Position numbers and translations under genes: made by a program. Positions 1 through 4,882 of a stretch of DNA of 6,803 bases are shown here, piece by piece. The notes under the pieces are model-generated. The model was given only the letters and a program-made list of their open reading frames with translations, did no database searches and was not told the origin of the DNA. How positions within the stretch are numbered: position 1 is the first letter of the stretch; each line of letters opens with the position of its first letter. The DNA is taken from the NCBI GenBank assembly GCA_016870235.1, contig VGCB01000156.1, positions 1 through 6,803 of the forward strand, written 5' to 3'. This DNA comes from Actinomycetota bacterium (lineage in GTDB: Bacteria; Actinomycetota; Thermoleophilia; Gaiellales; Gaiellaceae).

Positions 1-237
1 GCGCCGGTCGAGCTCCAGCGACCGCTCCTCGACGCCCGCGCGCAGGTCGTCGTCGGGCGGCGCCGCCCCCGACTCCTCGAGTGCGCGCAGGCGGCTCTCG
101 AGCGCCGTCTCGCGACGCTTGACCTCCTCGAGGCGCTCCCCGATCTCCGAGCGCAGCTTCTCGATCGACGCGCGCTCGCGCTTGAGCGCCGCCGACTCGA
201 CGAGCTCACCGGCAGCGAGGCGCTTGCGTCCGATCAC
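1..237 (-). CDS. Coiled-coil protein, N-terminal part (runs off the left edge)
   Basis: Reading leftwards from GTG at 237-235, the frame stays open for 79 codons to position 1, so the 3' end is missing. I do not recognise a named family. The visible part begins with a short basic stretch (IGRKRLAAGE) followed by about 45 residues rich in Glu, Arg, Lys, Leu and Ala with heptad-like spacing of Leu/Ile (for example ASIEKLRSEIGERLEEV), which predicts a long helix or coiled coil. A Pro-Asp linker (GAAPPDDD, near residues 57-64) and a second charged helix follow. No signal peptide or membrane segment is visible. GTG is the only conventional start codon close to the beginning of the helix; there is no Shine-Dalgarno sequence, but a TACCAT box lies 7 nt upstream, so a leaderless mRNA is likely. 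A strong hairpin separates it from the preceding gene, so it is probably its own transcription unit. Confidence 0.6.
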   Translation of the reverse strand, partial: MIGRKRLAAGELVESAALKRERASIEKLRSEIGERLEEVKRRETALESRLRALEESGAAPPDDDLRAGVEERSLELDRR

Positions 238-243
238 GCGGGG

Positions 244-249
244 AATGGT
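244..249 (-). promoter_or_regulatory. Candidate -10 box (TACCAT) for a leaderless transcript
   Basis: On the minus strand TACCAT is followed by 7 nt and then the GTG start of the coiled-coil gene. This matches the TANNNT form of a -10 element, and the spacing would put the transcription start on the start codon. No Shine-Dalgarno sequence is present. No -35 hexamer is recognisable; that position is filled by the inverted repeat at 251-306. Confidence 0.4.
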
Positions 250-250
250 A

Positions 251-306
251 CGCGCGGCACCGGGGCACGGTGGAGAGGGGAACCCGCCGCGCCCCGGTGC
301 CGCGCG
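251..306 (-). terminator. Strong 16-bp hairpin after the DUF2630-like gene
   Basis: The arms 251-266 (CGCGCGGCACCGGGGC) and 291-306 are perfect reverse complements and enclose a 24-nt loop. The hairpin begins 40 nt after the stop codon of the preceding minus-strand gene and ends just before the likely -10 box of the next gene. There is no T-tract in either direction, so it is not a classic intrinsic terminator. It could act as a U-less terminator, a processing or RNA-stability element, or an insulator between adjacent same-strand transcription units. Confidence 0.5.
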
Positions 307-346
307 ACGCTCGAGGATGCGTGAATCGGATCGGGCTGTGCCCGAG

Positions 347-592
347 TCAGGCCGCGCGATCGAGACGGTCCTCGGCGCGAGCCCTGCGGACGATCTCGTC
401 GCGCTCGCCGAACCGGATCCGTGCACGCTCTGCCCGGTGCGCGTCCCAGAGAGTCTGGAGTCGTTCGTCGATGCGCTTGATCTCGTCCATCACCGTCGCG
501 TCGCGGCCGTCGGCGAGTGAGCGCCACAAGATGACGCGACGCTCGCTCAGATCGTCGATCTGCTGATGGATGTCGGTCAGCTGCTCTATCAC
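347..592 (-). CDS. Small helical protein, DUF2630-like
   Basis: An 81-residue soluble protein, predicted almost entirely helical. It starts with IEQLTDIHQQIDDLSERR, has a central EIKRIDERLQTLWDAHRAER stretch and ends in charged repeats (FGERDEIVRRARAEDRLD). The pattern of an N-terminal helix with Ile-His-x-x-Ile, then a helix containing x-x-L-W-D-x-x-R-x-x-R-A, resembles the short actinobacterial DUF2630 family (about 80 residues, function unknown). I recognise this by pattern only, so the family label is tentative. The start is GTG at 592-590 in the sequence ggtGTGATAGAG; a GAGGG about 13 nt upstream is a distant Shine-Dalgarno candidate. It lies 98 nt downstream of the zincin gene on the same strand and may belong to the same transcript. 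Confidence 0.6.
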   Translation of the reverse strand: MIEQLTDIHQQIDDLSERRVILWRSLADGRDATVMDEIKRIDERLQTLWDAHRAERARIRFGERDEIVRRARAEDRLDRAA

Positions 593-690
593 ACCTATGC
601 CAACGCCCTCGCTGAAACCAGCATTCCGATTCCACGGTTCCGGGCTCGTTAACCCTTCGTGAAGAACGTGTGCAGCCAGGAAGAGAGCAC
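593..690. other. Intergenic gap between the zincin and DUF2630-like genes
   Basis: The 98-nt gap holds a small self-complementary CTTCGTGAAG at 655-664 and is slightly less GC-rich than its surroundings. I see no convincing terminator or -10/-35 pair. Read-through from the upstream genes or a weak internal promoter are both possible. Confidence 0.3.
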
Positions 691-1017
691 TCAGTCGTAG
701 CCCAGCTCCCCGAGCCGCTCCTCGTCGAGGCCGAAGTAGTGCCCCAGCTCGTGGAGGACGGTGATGCGGATCTCCCGCTCCAGATCGCCGGGATCCGGGA
801 AGTCCTCCTCGAGCGGGCGGCGGTAGATGGCGATGCGGTTCGGCAGCGTCCCGGCGTCGGGGCCGCCGTCGACGAGCGAGATGCCCTCGAAGAGCCCGTA
901 GAGGTCGGGGTCGTCGGGGTTCTCGTCCTCGACGACGACGGCGACGTTGCGGAGCGCCTGCGCGATGTGGTCGGGCAGCGAGTCGAGCGCGGCGCGCACA
1001 TGGCCTTCGAAGGTCAT
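691..1017 (-). CDS. Zincin-like metallopeptidase family protein (PF06262/DUF1025 type)
   Basis: A 108-residue protein starting MTFEGHV and ending in TGA at 693-691. It carries the zinc-protease signature HELGHYFGLDEERLGELGY at residues 89-107: His89 and His93 with Glu90 form HExxH, and Glu99/Glu100 supply the downstream acidic ligand typical of this group. Other family landmarks are the acidic DENPDDPDLYGLFEG stretch (about residues 31-45) and LPNRIAIYRRPLEED (58-72). This fits the small, single-domain minimal-gluzincin family found widely in actinobacteria; its substrate is not known. No signal peptide is visible, so it is probably cytoplasmic. ATG at 1017-1015 lies 13 nt after the rhomboid stop codon. 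With no good Shine-Dalgarno sequence in the gap, translation is probably coupled to the rhomboid gene. The frame stays open further upstream, but that would overlap the clearly genuine rhomboid gene. Confidence 0.9.
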   Translation of the reverse strand: MTFEGHVRAALDSLPDHIAQALRNVAVVVEDENPDDPDLYGLFEGISLVDGGPDAGTLPNRIAIYRRPLEEDFPDPGDLEREIRITVLHELGHYFGLDEERLGELGYD

Positions 1018-1030
1018 CGGCGCTCGAGCG

Positions 1031-1714
1031 TCATCGGCCGCGCCTGGCGAGGAACCTGCGGCGCGCGAACGCGAAGACGCCGATCGCGCCGAACGCGAAG
1101 CCGCCCACATGGGCGAAGAACGCGACGCCCCCGCCCTCCTGCGGCTGCAGGATCGAGAAGCTCCCGATCCAGAGCTGGAAGAGGAACCAGGCGCCGAGGT
1201 ACCAGATCGCGCGCACCTCGATCGGGATGATGCCGACGAGCGTGAGGACGCGGGCGTGCGGGTAGAGGACGATGTACGCGCCCATGACGCCGGCGATCGC
1301 GCCGCTCGCACCGACGTTCGGGATCGCGGCCGCGGCGTCGCCCTCCGAGAGCAGCGTCACCGCCGTCTGCGCCATCGTCGCCGCGGCCCCGGCGAGGAGG
1401 TAGAAGAGCAGGAAGCGCACGTGGCCCATCGCATCCTCGACGTTGTTGCCGAAGATCCAGAGGAAGAGCAGGTTGCCAAGGAGGTGGCCCCAGCCGCCGT
1501 GCATGAACATCGAGGTCACGACCGTGAGCGGCCAGTCGATCCCGGGGGAGCGGCAGCTGCCCTCGAGCGCGCACGGGAAGTAGGCCGCGTCGCCGAGCGA
1601 GCCGTCCAGGTCGGGCAGCTGGAACAGCACCCAGACGGCGAGGTTCGCGAGAACGAGCGCGATCGTGACGAGCGGCCGGCTCAGCCCCGGCTGGCTGTCG
1701 CGCAGTGGCAGCAT
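1031..1714 (-). CDS. Rhomboid family intramembrane serine protease
   Basis: A 227-residue polytopic membrane protein with all main rhomboid signatures. These are the HGGWGHLLGNLLFLWIFGNNVE block (His72, His77, Asn81), the catalytic serine in GASGAIAGVMGAY (Ser137) and the catalytic histidine in FFAHVGGFAFG (His202). Six hydrophobic segments can be seen, roughly at 14-32, 62-90, 98-122, 131-152, 166-186 and 197-217, the usual core of six helices. It cleaves transmembrane substrates within the bilayer; the substrate here cannot be deduced. The periplasmic-side loop contains two cysteines (CALEGSC, residues 48-54) that could form a disulfide. ATG at 1714 has an AAGGA ribosome site 7 nt upstream, in the gap of 24 nt after argF, so it is likely co-transcribed with argF. 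The C-terminus is short and basic (RRRFLARRGR). Confidence 0.95.
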   Translation of the reverse strand: MLPLRDSQPGLSRPLVTIALVLANLAVWVLFQLPDLDGSLGDAAYFPCALEGSCRSPGIDWPLTVVTSMFMHGGWGHLLGNLLFLWIFGNNVEDAMGHVRFLLFYLLAGAAATMAQTAVTLLSEGDAAAAIPNVGASGAIAGVMGAYIVLYPHARVLTLVGIIPIEVRAIWYLGAWFLFQLWIGSFSILQPQEGGGVAFFAHVGGFAFGAIGVFAFARRRFLARRGR

Positions 1715-1738
1715 CGCTGGATCCTTAGCGGATCCGGC

Positions 1739-2683
1739 TCAGGTGACGACGAGGGCCATCACGGCCTTCTGCGTGTGCAGGCGGTTCTCCGCCTGATCCC
1801 ACACGAGCGAGCGAGGGCCGTACAGCACCTCCTCGCTGATCTCCTCGCCGACGTGCGCCGGCAGGCAGTGGAGCACGACAGCTCCCGGGTCCGCGTGCCG
1901 TAGCAGGATCGCGTCGACCTTGAAGCGCGCCAGGTCGTGCAGTCGCCGCTCCCGCTCCTCCTCCTGGCCCATGCTCGTCCAGACGTCCGTGTAGAGGACC
2001 TGCGCGCCCGTCACCGCCTCGACTGGCTCGGGGACGATCCGGATCGAGCCGCCGTTCGCCGCCGCATCCGAGCGCGCACGCTCCAGGAAGGTGTCGTTCG
2101 GCTCGTACCCGGGCGGCGTGGCCGCCGTGAAGTGCATCCCGAACCGCCCGGCGATCCGCATCAGGGAGTGGCACACGTTGTTGCCGTCTCCGAGGTACGT
2201 GACGCGGACCCCGGCGAGCGTCCCGAACCGCTCGCGGATCGTCATCGCGTCGGCGAGCGCCTGCAGCGGGTGCGCCTCGTCGGTGAGGCCGTTGATCACC
2301 GGGATCGACGCGTGCTCGGCGAACGCATCCACCTCCGCCTGCTCGTACGTTCGGATCATGATCGCGCTCAGGAACCGCGAGAGGACGAGCGCCGTGTCGC
2401 GCACGCTCTCGCCCCGTGTCAGCTGCAGGTCGGCGGCGGGAACGTAGAGGGCCATCCCCCCGAGCTCCGCGATCGCGACCTCGGAGGAGACACGCGTGCG
2501 CGTCGACGGCTTGCGGAAGATGAGCCCCACCGTGCGACCCGGCAGGATGCGGAGCTCCTTCCGGCGGGCGCGCTCGAGCTTGAGCTCGTCGGCGAGGTCG
2601 AGCGCGAGCCCGAGCTCCTCGCGCGACCAGTCGGCGACACGTGTGAACGAGCGCCCTTTCAGCGTCTCCGGGATCCCGGCCAT
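1739..2683 (-). CDS. argF: Ornithine carbamoyltransferase
   Basis: Catalyses carbamoyl phosphate + L-ornithine to L-citrulline + phosphate, the sixth step of arginine synthesis, in the cytoplasm as a trimer. The 314-residue length is normal. Diagnostic motifs are all intact: FRKPSTRTR (carbamoyl-phosphate loop, STRTR at 60-64), AHPLQAL (138-143), DVWTSMGQE (233-241; the SMG ornithine loop), HCLPAHVGEE (272-281; Cys273 contacts ornithine) and ENRLHTQKA (299-307). The SMG and HCLP motifs argue for ornithine rather than aspartate carbamoyltransferase, and nothing indicates a catabolic deiminase cluster. The start is ATG at 2683. An AGGA stretch about 7 nt upstream could be a Shine-Dalgarno sequence, but it is part of TAGGAT placed 6 nt from the ATG, which would equally fit a -10 box of a leaderless mRNA. 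No other arg genes or a clear ArgR box are visible nearby. It heads the minus-strand run that includes the rhomboid and zincin genes. Confidence 0.97.
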   Translation of the reverse strand: MAGIPETLKGRSFTRVADWSREELGLALDLADELKLERARRKELRILPGRTVGLIFRKPSTRTRVSSEVAIAELGGMALYVPAADLQLTRGESVRDTALVLSRFLSAIMIRTYEQAEVDAFAEHASIPVINGLTDEAHPLQALADAMTIRERFGTLAGVRVTYLGDGNNVCHSLMRIAGRFGMHFTAATPPGYEPNDTFLERARSDAAANGGSIRIVPEPVEAVTGAQVLYTDVWTSMGQEEERERRLHDLARFKVDAILLRHADPGAVVLHCLPAHVGEEISEEVLYGPRSLVWDQAENRLHTQKAVMALVVT

Positions 2684-2787
2684 TGACGGATCCTACTGTT
2701 TGCATTACCTGATATGGACGTGCCAAGGTTTTCTGGATCGTTCACGATGAACTAGTGCGAAACGTCGACCAAGGAGGAAGGACACCG
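2684..2787. promoter_or_regulatory. Divergent promoter region between argF and hsp20
   Basis: The 104-nt gap between divergently transcribed genes must hold promoters for both, and 2695-2755 is visibly richer in A/T than the surrounding coding DNA. On the minus side TAGGAT (2690-2695) sits 6 nt before the argF ATG. On the plus side the hsp20 leader ends in AAGGAGG (2771-2777). A short palindrome GTTCA-CGA-TGAAC (2740-2752) might be an operator. I find no CIRCE element, no HspR-type (HAIR) box and no convincing -35/-10 pair for hsp20. Confidence 0.45.
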
Positions 2788-3261
2788 ATGGAAACACTCG
2801 TCCGCTGGGAGCCGTTCCGCGAGCTCACGTCGCTGCAGACGGAGATGAGCCGCTTGATGAACGGCCTCTTCGAAGGGCCGGCCCGCGACGCCACGCAGTC
2901 CTGGGTACCGCCACTCGACGTCTGGGAGACCGACGACGAGATCGTGTACGCGTTCGACCTGCCGGGCATCCCGCAGGAACGGATCGAGGTCGAGGTCCAC
3001 GACGACACGCTGACCATCACCGCCAGCCGCGACAAGCTCGCCGAGGAGAAGGGCGACCGGTTCTTCCGGTTCGAGCGCCGCTACGGCACCTTCTCCCGCG
3101 CAGTCGGGCTGCCCCAGGGCACCGACAGCTCCAGGGTGCTCGCGGACTATCGCGACGGCGTCGTCGAGATCCGCGTGCCCAAGCCGGAGCAGCCGAGGCC
3201 GCGCAAGATCCAGCTCGGCGGCGGCGCCGCCGACGTCGAGGGGACGGCGGCCGCCGCCTGA
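2788..3261 (+). CDS. hsp20: Small heat shock protein, Hsp20/alpha-crystallin family
   Basis: An ATP-independent holdase chaperone that binds unfolding proteins and forms large oligomers in the cytoplasm. The 157 residues comprise an N-terminal arm (METLVRWEPFRELTSLQTEM, typical of class A bacterial sHSPs), an alpha-crystallin domain at about 39-133 and a C-terminal tail. Family landmarks are WVPPLDVWETDDEIVYAFDLPGI (39-61), DDTLTITASR (72-81), the FERRYGTFSRAVGLP stretch (95-109), DGVVEIRVPKPE (123-134) and an I/L-x-I/L-like motif in RKIQLG (139-144) that docks neighbouring dimers. The tail is Gly/Ala-rich. The start is ATG at 2788, chosen because AAGGAGG lies 10 nt upstream and because the conserved arm begins there; an in-frame ATG at 2755 would only add an unconserved leader. 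It has its own promoter region, shared with divergent argF, and ends shortly before a GC hairpin. Confidence 0.95.
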   Translation: METLVRWEPFRELTSLQTEMSRLMNGLFEGPARDATQSWVPPLDVWETDDEIVYAFDLPGIPQERIEVEVHDDTLTITASRDKLAEEKGDRFFRFERRYGTFSRAVGLPQGTDSSRVLADYRDGVVEIRVPKPEQPRPRKIQLGGGAADVEGTAAAA

Positions 3262-3286
3262 TCCGCGCGGAGAGACCGTGACCGCA

Positions 3287-3317
3287 CGGCGGCGGCCTCG
3301 ACCGACGGCCGCCGCCG
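3287..3317 (+). terminator. GC-rich hairpin after hsp20
   Basis: Arms 3287-3297 (CGGCGGCGGCC) and 3307-3317 pair perfectly over 11 bp with a 9-nt loop (TCGACCGAC), starting 25 nt after the hsp20 stop codon. No T-tract follows, so termination by a hairpin without U-run, or a role in mRNA stability, is inferred from position only. It is unrelated in sequence to the repeat families further right. Confidence 0.45.
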
Positions 3318-3387
3318 CGCGGTTCCCGTTCCGACGACGCGGACGCGACCCACGGGTCGAGCTGCGGCCTCGAGCGGCCTGCGCCAA

Positions 3388-3393
3388 TACGAT
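3388..3393 (+). promoter_or_regulatory. Candidate -10 box (TACGAT) for leaderless ferritin mRNA
   Basis: TACGAT ends 6 nt before the ferritin ATG at 3400. The intervening CCCGGC has no ribosome-binding sequence. The arrangement fits a transcript beginning at the start codon itself. No clear -35 hexamer is visible at the expected distance. Confidence 0.45.
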
Positions 3394-3399
3394 CCCGGC

Positions 3400-3927
3400 A
3401 TGTCACGGTTCCCGAAGGCTCTCAACGAGCAGATCGCCTACGAGTTCGCCGCGTCGCAACAGTACGTCGCGATCGCCGTGTACTACGACGGGCAGACGCT
3501 CCCGCAGCTGGCCGCCCACTTCTACCGACAGGCGGTCGAAGAGCGAAACCACGCGATGATGATGGTGCAGTACCTCCTCGACTCGGACGACCCGGTCGCG
3601 ATCCCCGGCGTCGAGGCGCCTACGACATCGTTCACGAACGTCGTCACGCCGGTGGCGCTCGCGCTCGAGCAGGAGAGGCGCGTCACCGCGCAGATCGCCG
3701 ACCTCGTCAAGCTCGCTCGCGAGGAGGGCGATCTCGTCGGCGAGCAGTTCCTCCACTGGTTCCTCCAGGAGCAGCGCGAGGAGGTCTCGTCGATGTCGGC
3801 GCTCCTCGCGGTCGTCACCCGCGCGCGCAAGAACGTGATGCTGGTCGAGGAGTACCTCGCCCGCGAGAGCGGCGGCGAGGAACCGCTCGAGGCCGGCGCG
3901 CCGCCGGCGGCGGGCGGAGCGCTGTAG
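3400..3927 (+). CDS. Ferritin (non-heme, bacterial Ftn type)
   Basis: Iron-storage protein that oxidises Fe(II) at a di-iron centre and stores ferric mineral inside a 24-subunit shell in the cytoplasm. The 175-residue length is normal. Ferroxidase residues can be placed by motif: Glu15 (AYEF), Glu48 and His51 (VEERNH), Glu92 (LEQER), and Glu124/Glu127 in LQEQREE, matching the bacterial Ftn pattern in which the third iron site uses the last acidic cluster. Four long helices and the crossover between helices 2 and 3 (about 61-80) are evident, followed by the short fifth helix (about 144-157). The tail is Ala/Gly/Pro-rich. Lack of a methionine heme ligand at the usual position argues against bacterioferritin, though this is weak evidence. 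ATG at 3400 has no Shine-Dalgarno sequence. It follows hsp20 by 138 nt with a hairpin between them, so it is probably separately transcribed. A long hairpin begins 3 nt after the TAG stop. Confidence 0.95.
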   Translation: MSRFPKALNEQIAYEFAASQQYVAIAVYYDGQTLPQLAAHFYRQAVEERNHAMMMVQYLLDSDDPVAIPGVEAPTTSFTNVVTPVALALEQERRVTAQIADLVKLAREEGDLVGEQFLHWFLQEQREEVSSMSALLAVVTRARKNVMLVEEYLARESGGEEPLEAGAPPAAGGAL

Positions 3928-3930
3928 TTC

Positions 3931-3994
3931 TTCCGGTTTCTCTCGCGTCTGGTGGGTGAGGGACCGGGTGTACCAGACGCGAGAGGAACCGGAA
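3931..3994 (+). repeat. Family B hairpin element, copy 1 (3' of ferritin)
   Basis: Arms 3931-3953 and 3972-3994 form a 23-bp stem broken only by one T-G position (T3939/G3986), which is a G-U pair in the ferritin transcript but an A-C mismatch in the opposite transcript. The 18-nt loop is at 3954-3971. The inner stem reads GCGTCTGGT/ACCAGACGC, and the loop contains GGACC. The same inner stem and the same loop pentamer recur after ybaB. The element starts 3 nt after the ferritin stop codon. There is no U-tract, so it may be a terminator of non-classical type or an mRNA-stabilising 3' structure. Confidence 0.8.
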
Positions 3995-4032
3995 CGGTGC
4001 AGGACGGCCGCGTCGCAGGGATCCCCTGAGGC

Positions 4033-4053
4033 GGCTGCGGCTTCGCCGCGGCT
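4033..4053. other. Minor GC hairpin between ferritin and the small membrane gene
   Basis: GCGGC-TTC-GCCGC (4037-4049) forms a 5-bp perfect core that extends to 9 bp with two wobble positions. It lies between the convergent ferritin and membrane-protein genes, after the stop codons of both. It may help terminate either transcript, but in such GC-rich DNA a hairpin this small can occur by chance. Confidence 0.25.
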
Positions 4054-4060
4054 CATCCCC

Positions 4061-4084
4061 CGCGTCCGACTTCAGTCGGACGCG
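4061..4084 (-). repeat. Family A TGAA-loop palindrome, copy 1
   Basis: A perfect 10-bp inverted repeat, CGCGTCCGAC / GTCGGACGCG, with a 4-nt loop that reads TGAA on the minus strand. It overlaps the 3' end of the small membrane-protein gene: that gene's TGA stop codon (4074-4072) is the first three bases of the loop, and its last codons come from the stem. It is the only family A copy with TGAA on the minus strand. Confidence 0.8.
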
Positions 4085-4251
4085 TCCGCCCGGTCGGGCG
4101 GCGGCGTCGCGCCGTGCCGACCGTAGCGCTCGTCGTAGGCCTTCTGATCGCGGCCGTCCTCACGCGCCGCCCACAGCAGCATCGCGATCCACACGGCGGC
4201 TCCGCCGACCGAGAGGACGGCGACGATCGCGCCGATGACGATCGCGGTCAC
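4072..4251 (-). CDS. Small single-span membrane protein of unknown function
   Basis: A 59-residue protein starting MTAIVIGAIVAVLSVGGAAVW. Residues about 3-28 form one strongly hydrophobic transmembrane segment, followed by a charged tail (REDGRDQKAYDERYGRHG) and an Asp/Pro-rich end. By the positive-inside rule the tail is probably cytoplasmic. I do not recognise a family; similar one-span proteins of this size are common in actinobacteria. The start is GTG at 4251-4249. Upstream there is either a weak GGTGGA ribosome site or, overlapping it, TACGGT placed 6 nt before GTG as a leaderless-type -10 box. Extending the frame further left of the message would translate the palindromes at 4338 and 4406, which is implausible. 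The stop codon is donated by a palindromic repeat, so the original C-terminus may have been different. It could instead be a spurious ORF, but the membrane segment argues for a real gene. Confidence 0.6.
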   Translation of the reverse strand: MTAIVIGAIVAVLSVGGAAVWIAMLLWAAREDGRDQKAYDERYGRHGATPPPDRADASD

Positions 4252-4257
4252 GGATCC

Positions 4258-4263
4258 ACCGTA
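4258..4263 (-). promoter_or_regulatory. Candidate -10 box (TACGGT) for the small membrane gene
   Basis: On the minus strand TACGGT is followed by GGATCC and then GTG at 4251. The spacing of 6 nt fits a leaderless transcript. The overlapping GGTGGA could instead act as a weak ribosome-binding site, so the two readings cannot be separated by eye. Confidence 0.3.
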
Positions 4264-4337
4264 GCGGGCGAGGAGTGCCTCGCTGCGCTCGGGCGCCGGC
4301 ACGCGGGGGGAGCCCGATGCCGCGCGGCGACCCGGGA

Positions 4338-4361
4338 CGCGTCCGACTGAAGTCGGGCGCG
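4338..4361 (+). repeat. Family A TGAA-loop palindrome, copy 2
   Basis: Left arm CGCGTCCGAC (4338-4347), loop TGAA (4348-4351), right arm GTCGGGCGCG (4352-4361). The arms pair over 10 positions; the only departure is T4342 opposite G4357, which is a G-U wobble if the plus strand is transcribed. Same core as copies 1 and 3. Confidence 0.8.
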
Positions 4362-4405
4362 GGAGAGCGGGAATAGCGGGCGGAGAGATCAGCGGCGGGC
4401 TGGAA

Positions 4406-4427
4406 GCGTCCGACTGAAGTCGGACGC
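4406..4427 (+). repeat. Family A TGAA-loop palindrome, copy 3
   Basis: Perfect 9-bp stem GCGTCCGAC / GTCGGACGC around a TGAA loop (4415-4418). It lies about 50 nt beyond the yjbQ stop codon; relative to the yjbQ transcript the loop reads UUCA. It may end that transcript, but no T-tract follows on either strand. Confidence 0.8.
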
Positions 4428-4475
4428 GGATGGGAGGGACTCGGGCGCCCAACCGGCGGGGCCAATCCTGAAGAG

Positions 4476-4874
4476 CTACTGCAGGACGCTGACGTGCACG
4501 CGGCGGTCGCGCGGGCCGTCGAACTCGCAGAAGAAGATCCCCTGGTAGGTGCCGAGCGCGAGCGTGCCGTCGTCGCGGAGCGGCACGAGGAGCTGCGGGC
4601 CGACCAGGGTCGACCGGAGGTGCGATGTGCCGTTCGGCCCGTCCTCGTCATCGTGCTCGAAGGCGCCCGGGTCGCCGGCGACGGTCACGAGCGCGCGGTC
4701 GAGATCGTCGAGGAGCACCGGGTCGATCTTCTCGTTGATCGTCACCGCCGCCGTCGTGTGCGGGACGTAGACGAGCACCGCGGCGCCCGCCGTGCCGTTG
4801 ACGGCACGCGCGACGTCGTCGGTGATCTCGATCAGCGCGCTCTTCGTCTCGGTCCGAAGCTCAAGCGTCCGCAC
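4476..4874 (-). CDS. yjbQ: YjbQ family protein (UPF0047)
   Basis: A 132-residue soluble protein of the widespread YjbQ/UPF0047 family, which forms compact trimers. E. coli YjbQ has been linked to a weak thiamine-phosphate-synthase activity, but the physiological role remains unsettled. Conserved blocks are clear: VYVPHTTAAVTINEKIDP (35-52, with His39), GPNGTSHLRSTLVGPQLLVPL (79-99, with His85), GTLALGTYQGIFFCEFDGPRDRRVHVSVL (103-131). The usual G-x-W-Q is GTYQ here, a conservative aromatic change. The start is GTG at 4874-4872, giving the standard length and beginning just before the first conserved strand (RTLELRT). A longer frame reaching 4943 adds a low-complexity leader unlike the family. 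No Shine-Dalgarno sequence is present; TATGCT lies 8 nt upstream. It is flanked by palindromes and is probably transcribed alone. Confidence 0.92.
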   Translation of the reverse strand: MRTLELRTETKSALIEITDDVARAVNGTAGAAVLVYVPHTTAAVTINEKIDPVLLDDLDRALVTVAGDPGAFEHDDEDGPNGTSHLRSTLVGPQLLVPLRDDGTLALGTYQGIFFCEFDGPRDRRVHVSVLQ

Positions 4875-4882
4875 GACGCGGA

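Larger units (their letters stand above)
4264..4475. other. Non-coding, hairpin-bearing gap between yjbQ and the membrane gene
   Basis: This 212-nt gap contains two family A palindromes (listed separately) separated by 44 nt of purine-rich sequence. I see no gene in it. The frame that continues upstream of the membrane gene runs through the palindromes and shows no domain features. Confidence 0.6.

Noticed and set aside
234..1001. A 255-codon minus-strand frame overlapping the zincin, the gap and the DUF2630-like gene
   Set aside because: It is out of frame with two genes that show conserved protein features, and its translation is Arg/Ser/Thr-rich low complexity, typical of a shadow frame in GC-rich DNA.
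1722..1736. Two GGATCC motifs close together between argF and the rhomboid gene, and others before argF and the membrane gene
   Set aside because: They are short and overlap ribosome-site-like AGGA or GGTGGA sequences; a six-base match at a few places in 6.8 kb is not enough to propose a shared element.
947..1903. A 318-codon plus-strand frame antisense to the rhomboid and argF genes
   Set aside because: The translation is almost all Arg, Glu, Asp, Ala and Val with no domain features. It mirrors the codon bias of the genuine opposite-strand genes, both of which have intact catalytic motifs.
1725..2726. A 333-codon minus-strand frame longer than argF over the same region
   Set aside because: It is an alternative frame of the argF region with Arg/Ala/Gly-rich sequence and none of the carbamoyltransferase motifs, which are all in the 1739-2683 frame.
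4061..4427. A CRISPR array made of the repeated palindromes
   Set aside because: Repeats are about 22-24 nt, irregularly spaced (44 nt and about 250 nt), present in both orientations and lie around a gene; no cas genes are present.
4252..4452. Upstream extension of the small membrane protein to 126 residues
   Set aside because: The extension translates palindromes 2 and 3 into repeat-derived peptides and is Pro/Arg/Ser-rich without features; the start at 4251 places the membrane segment at the N-terminus with promoter-like sequence just before it.
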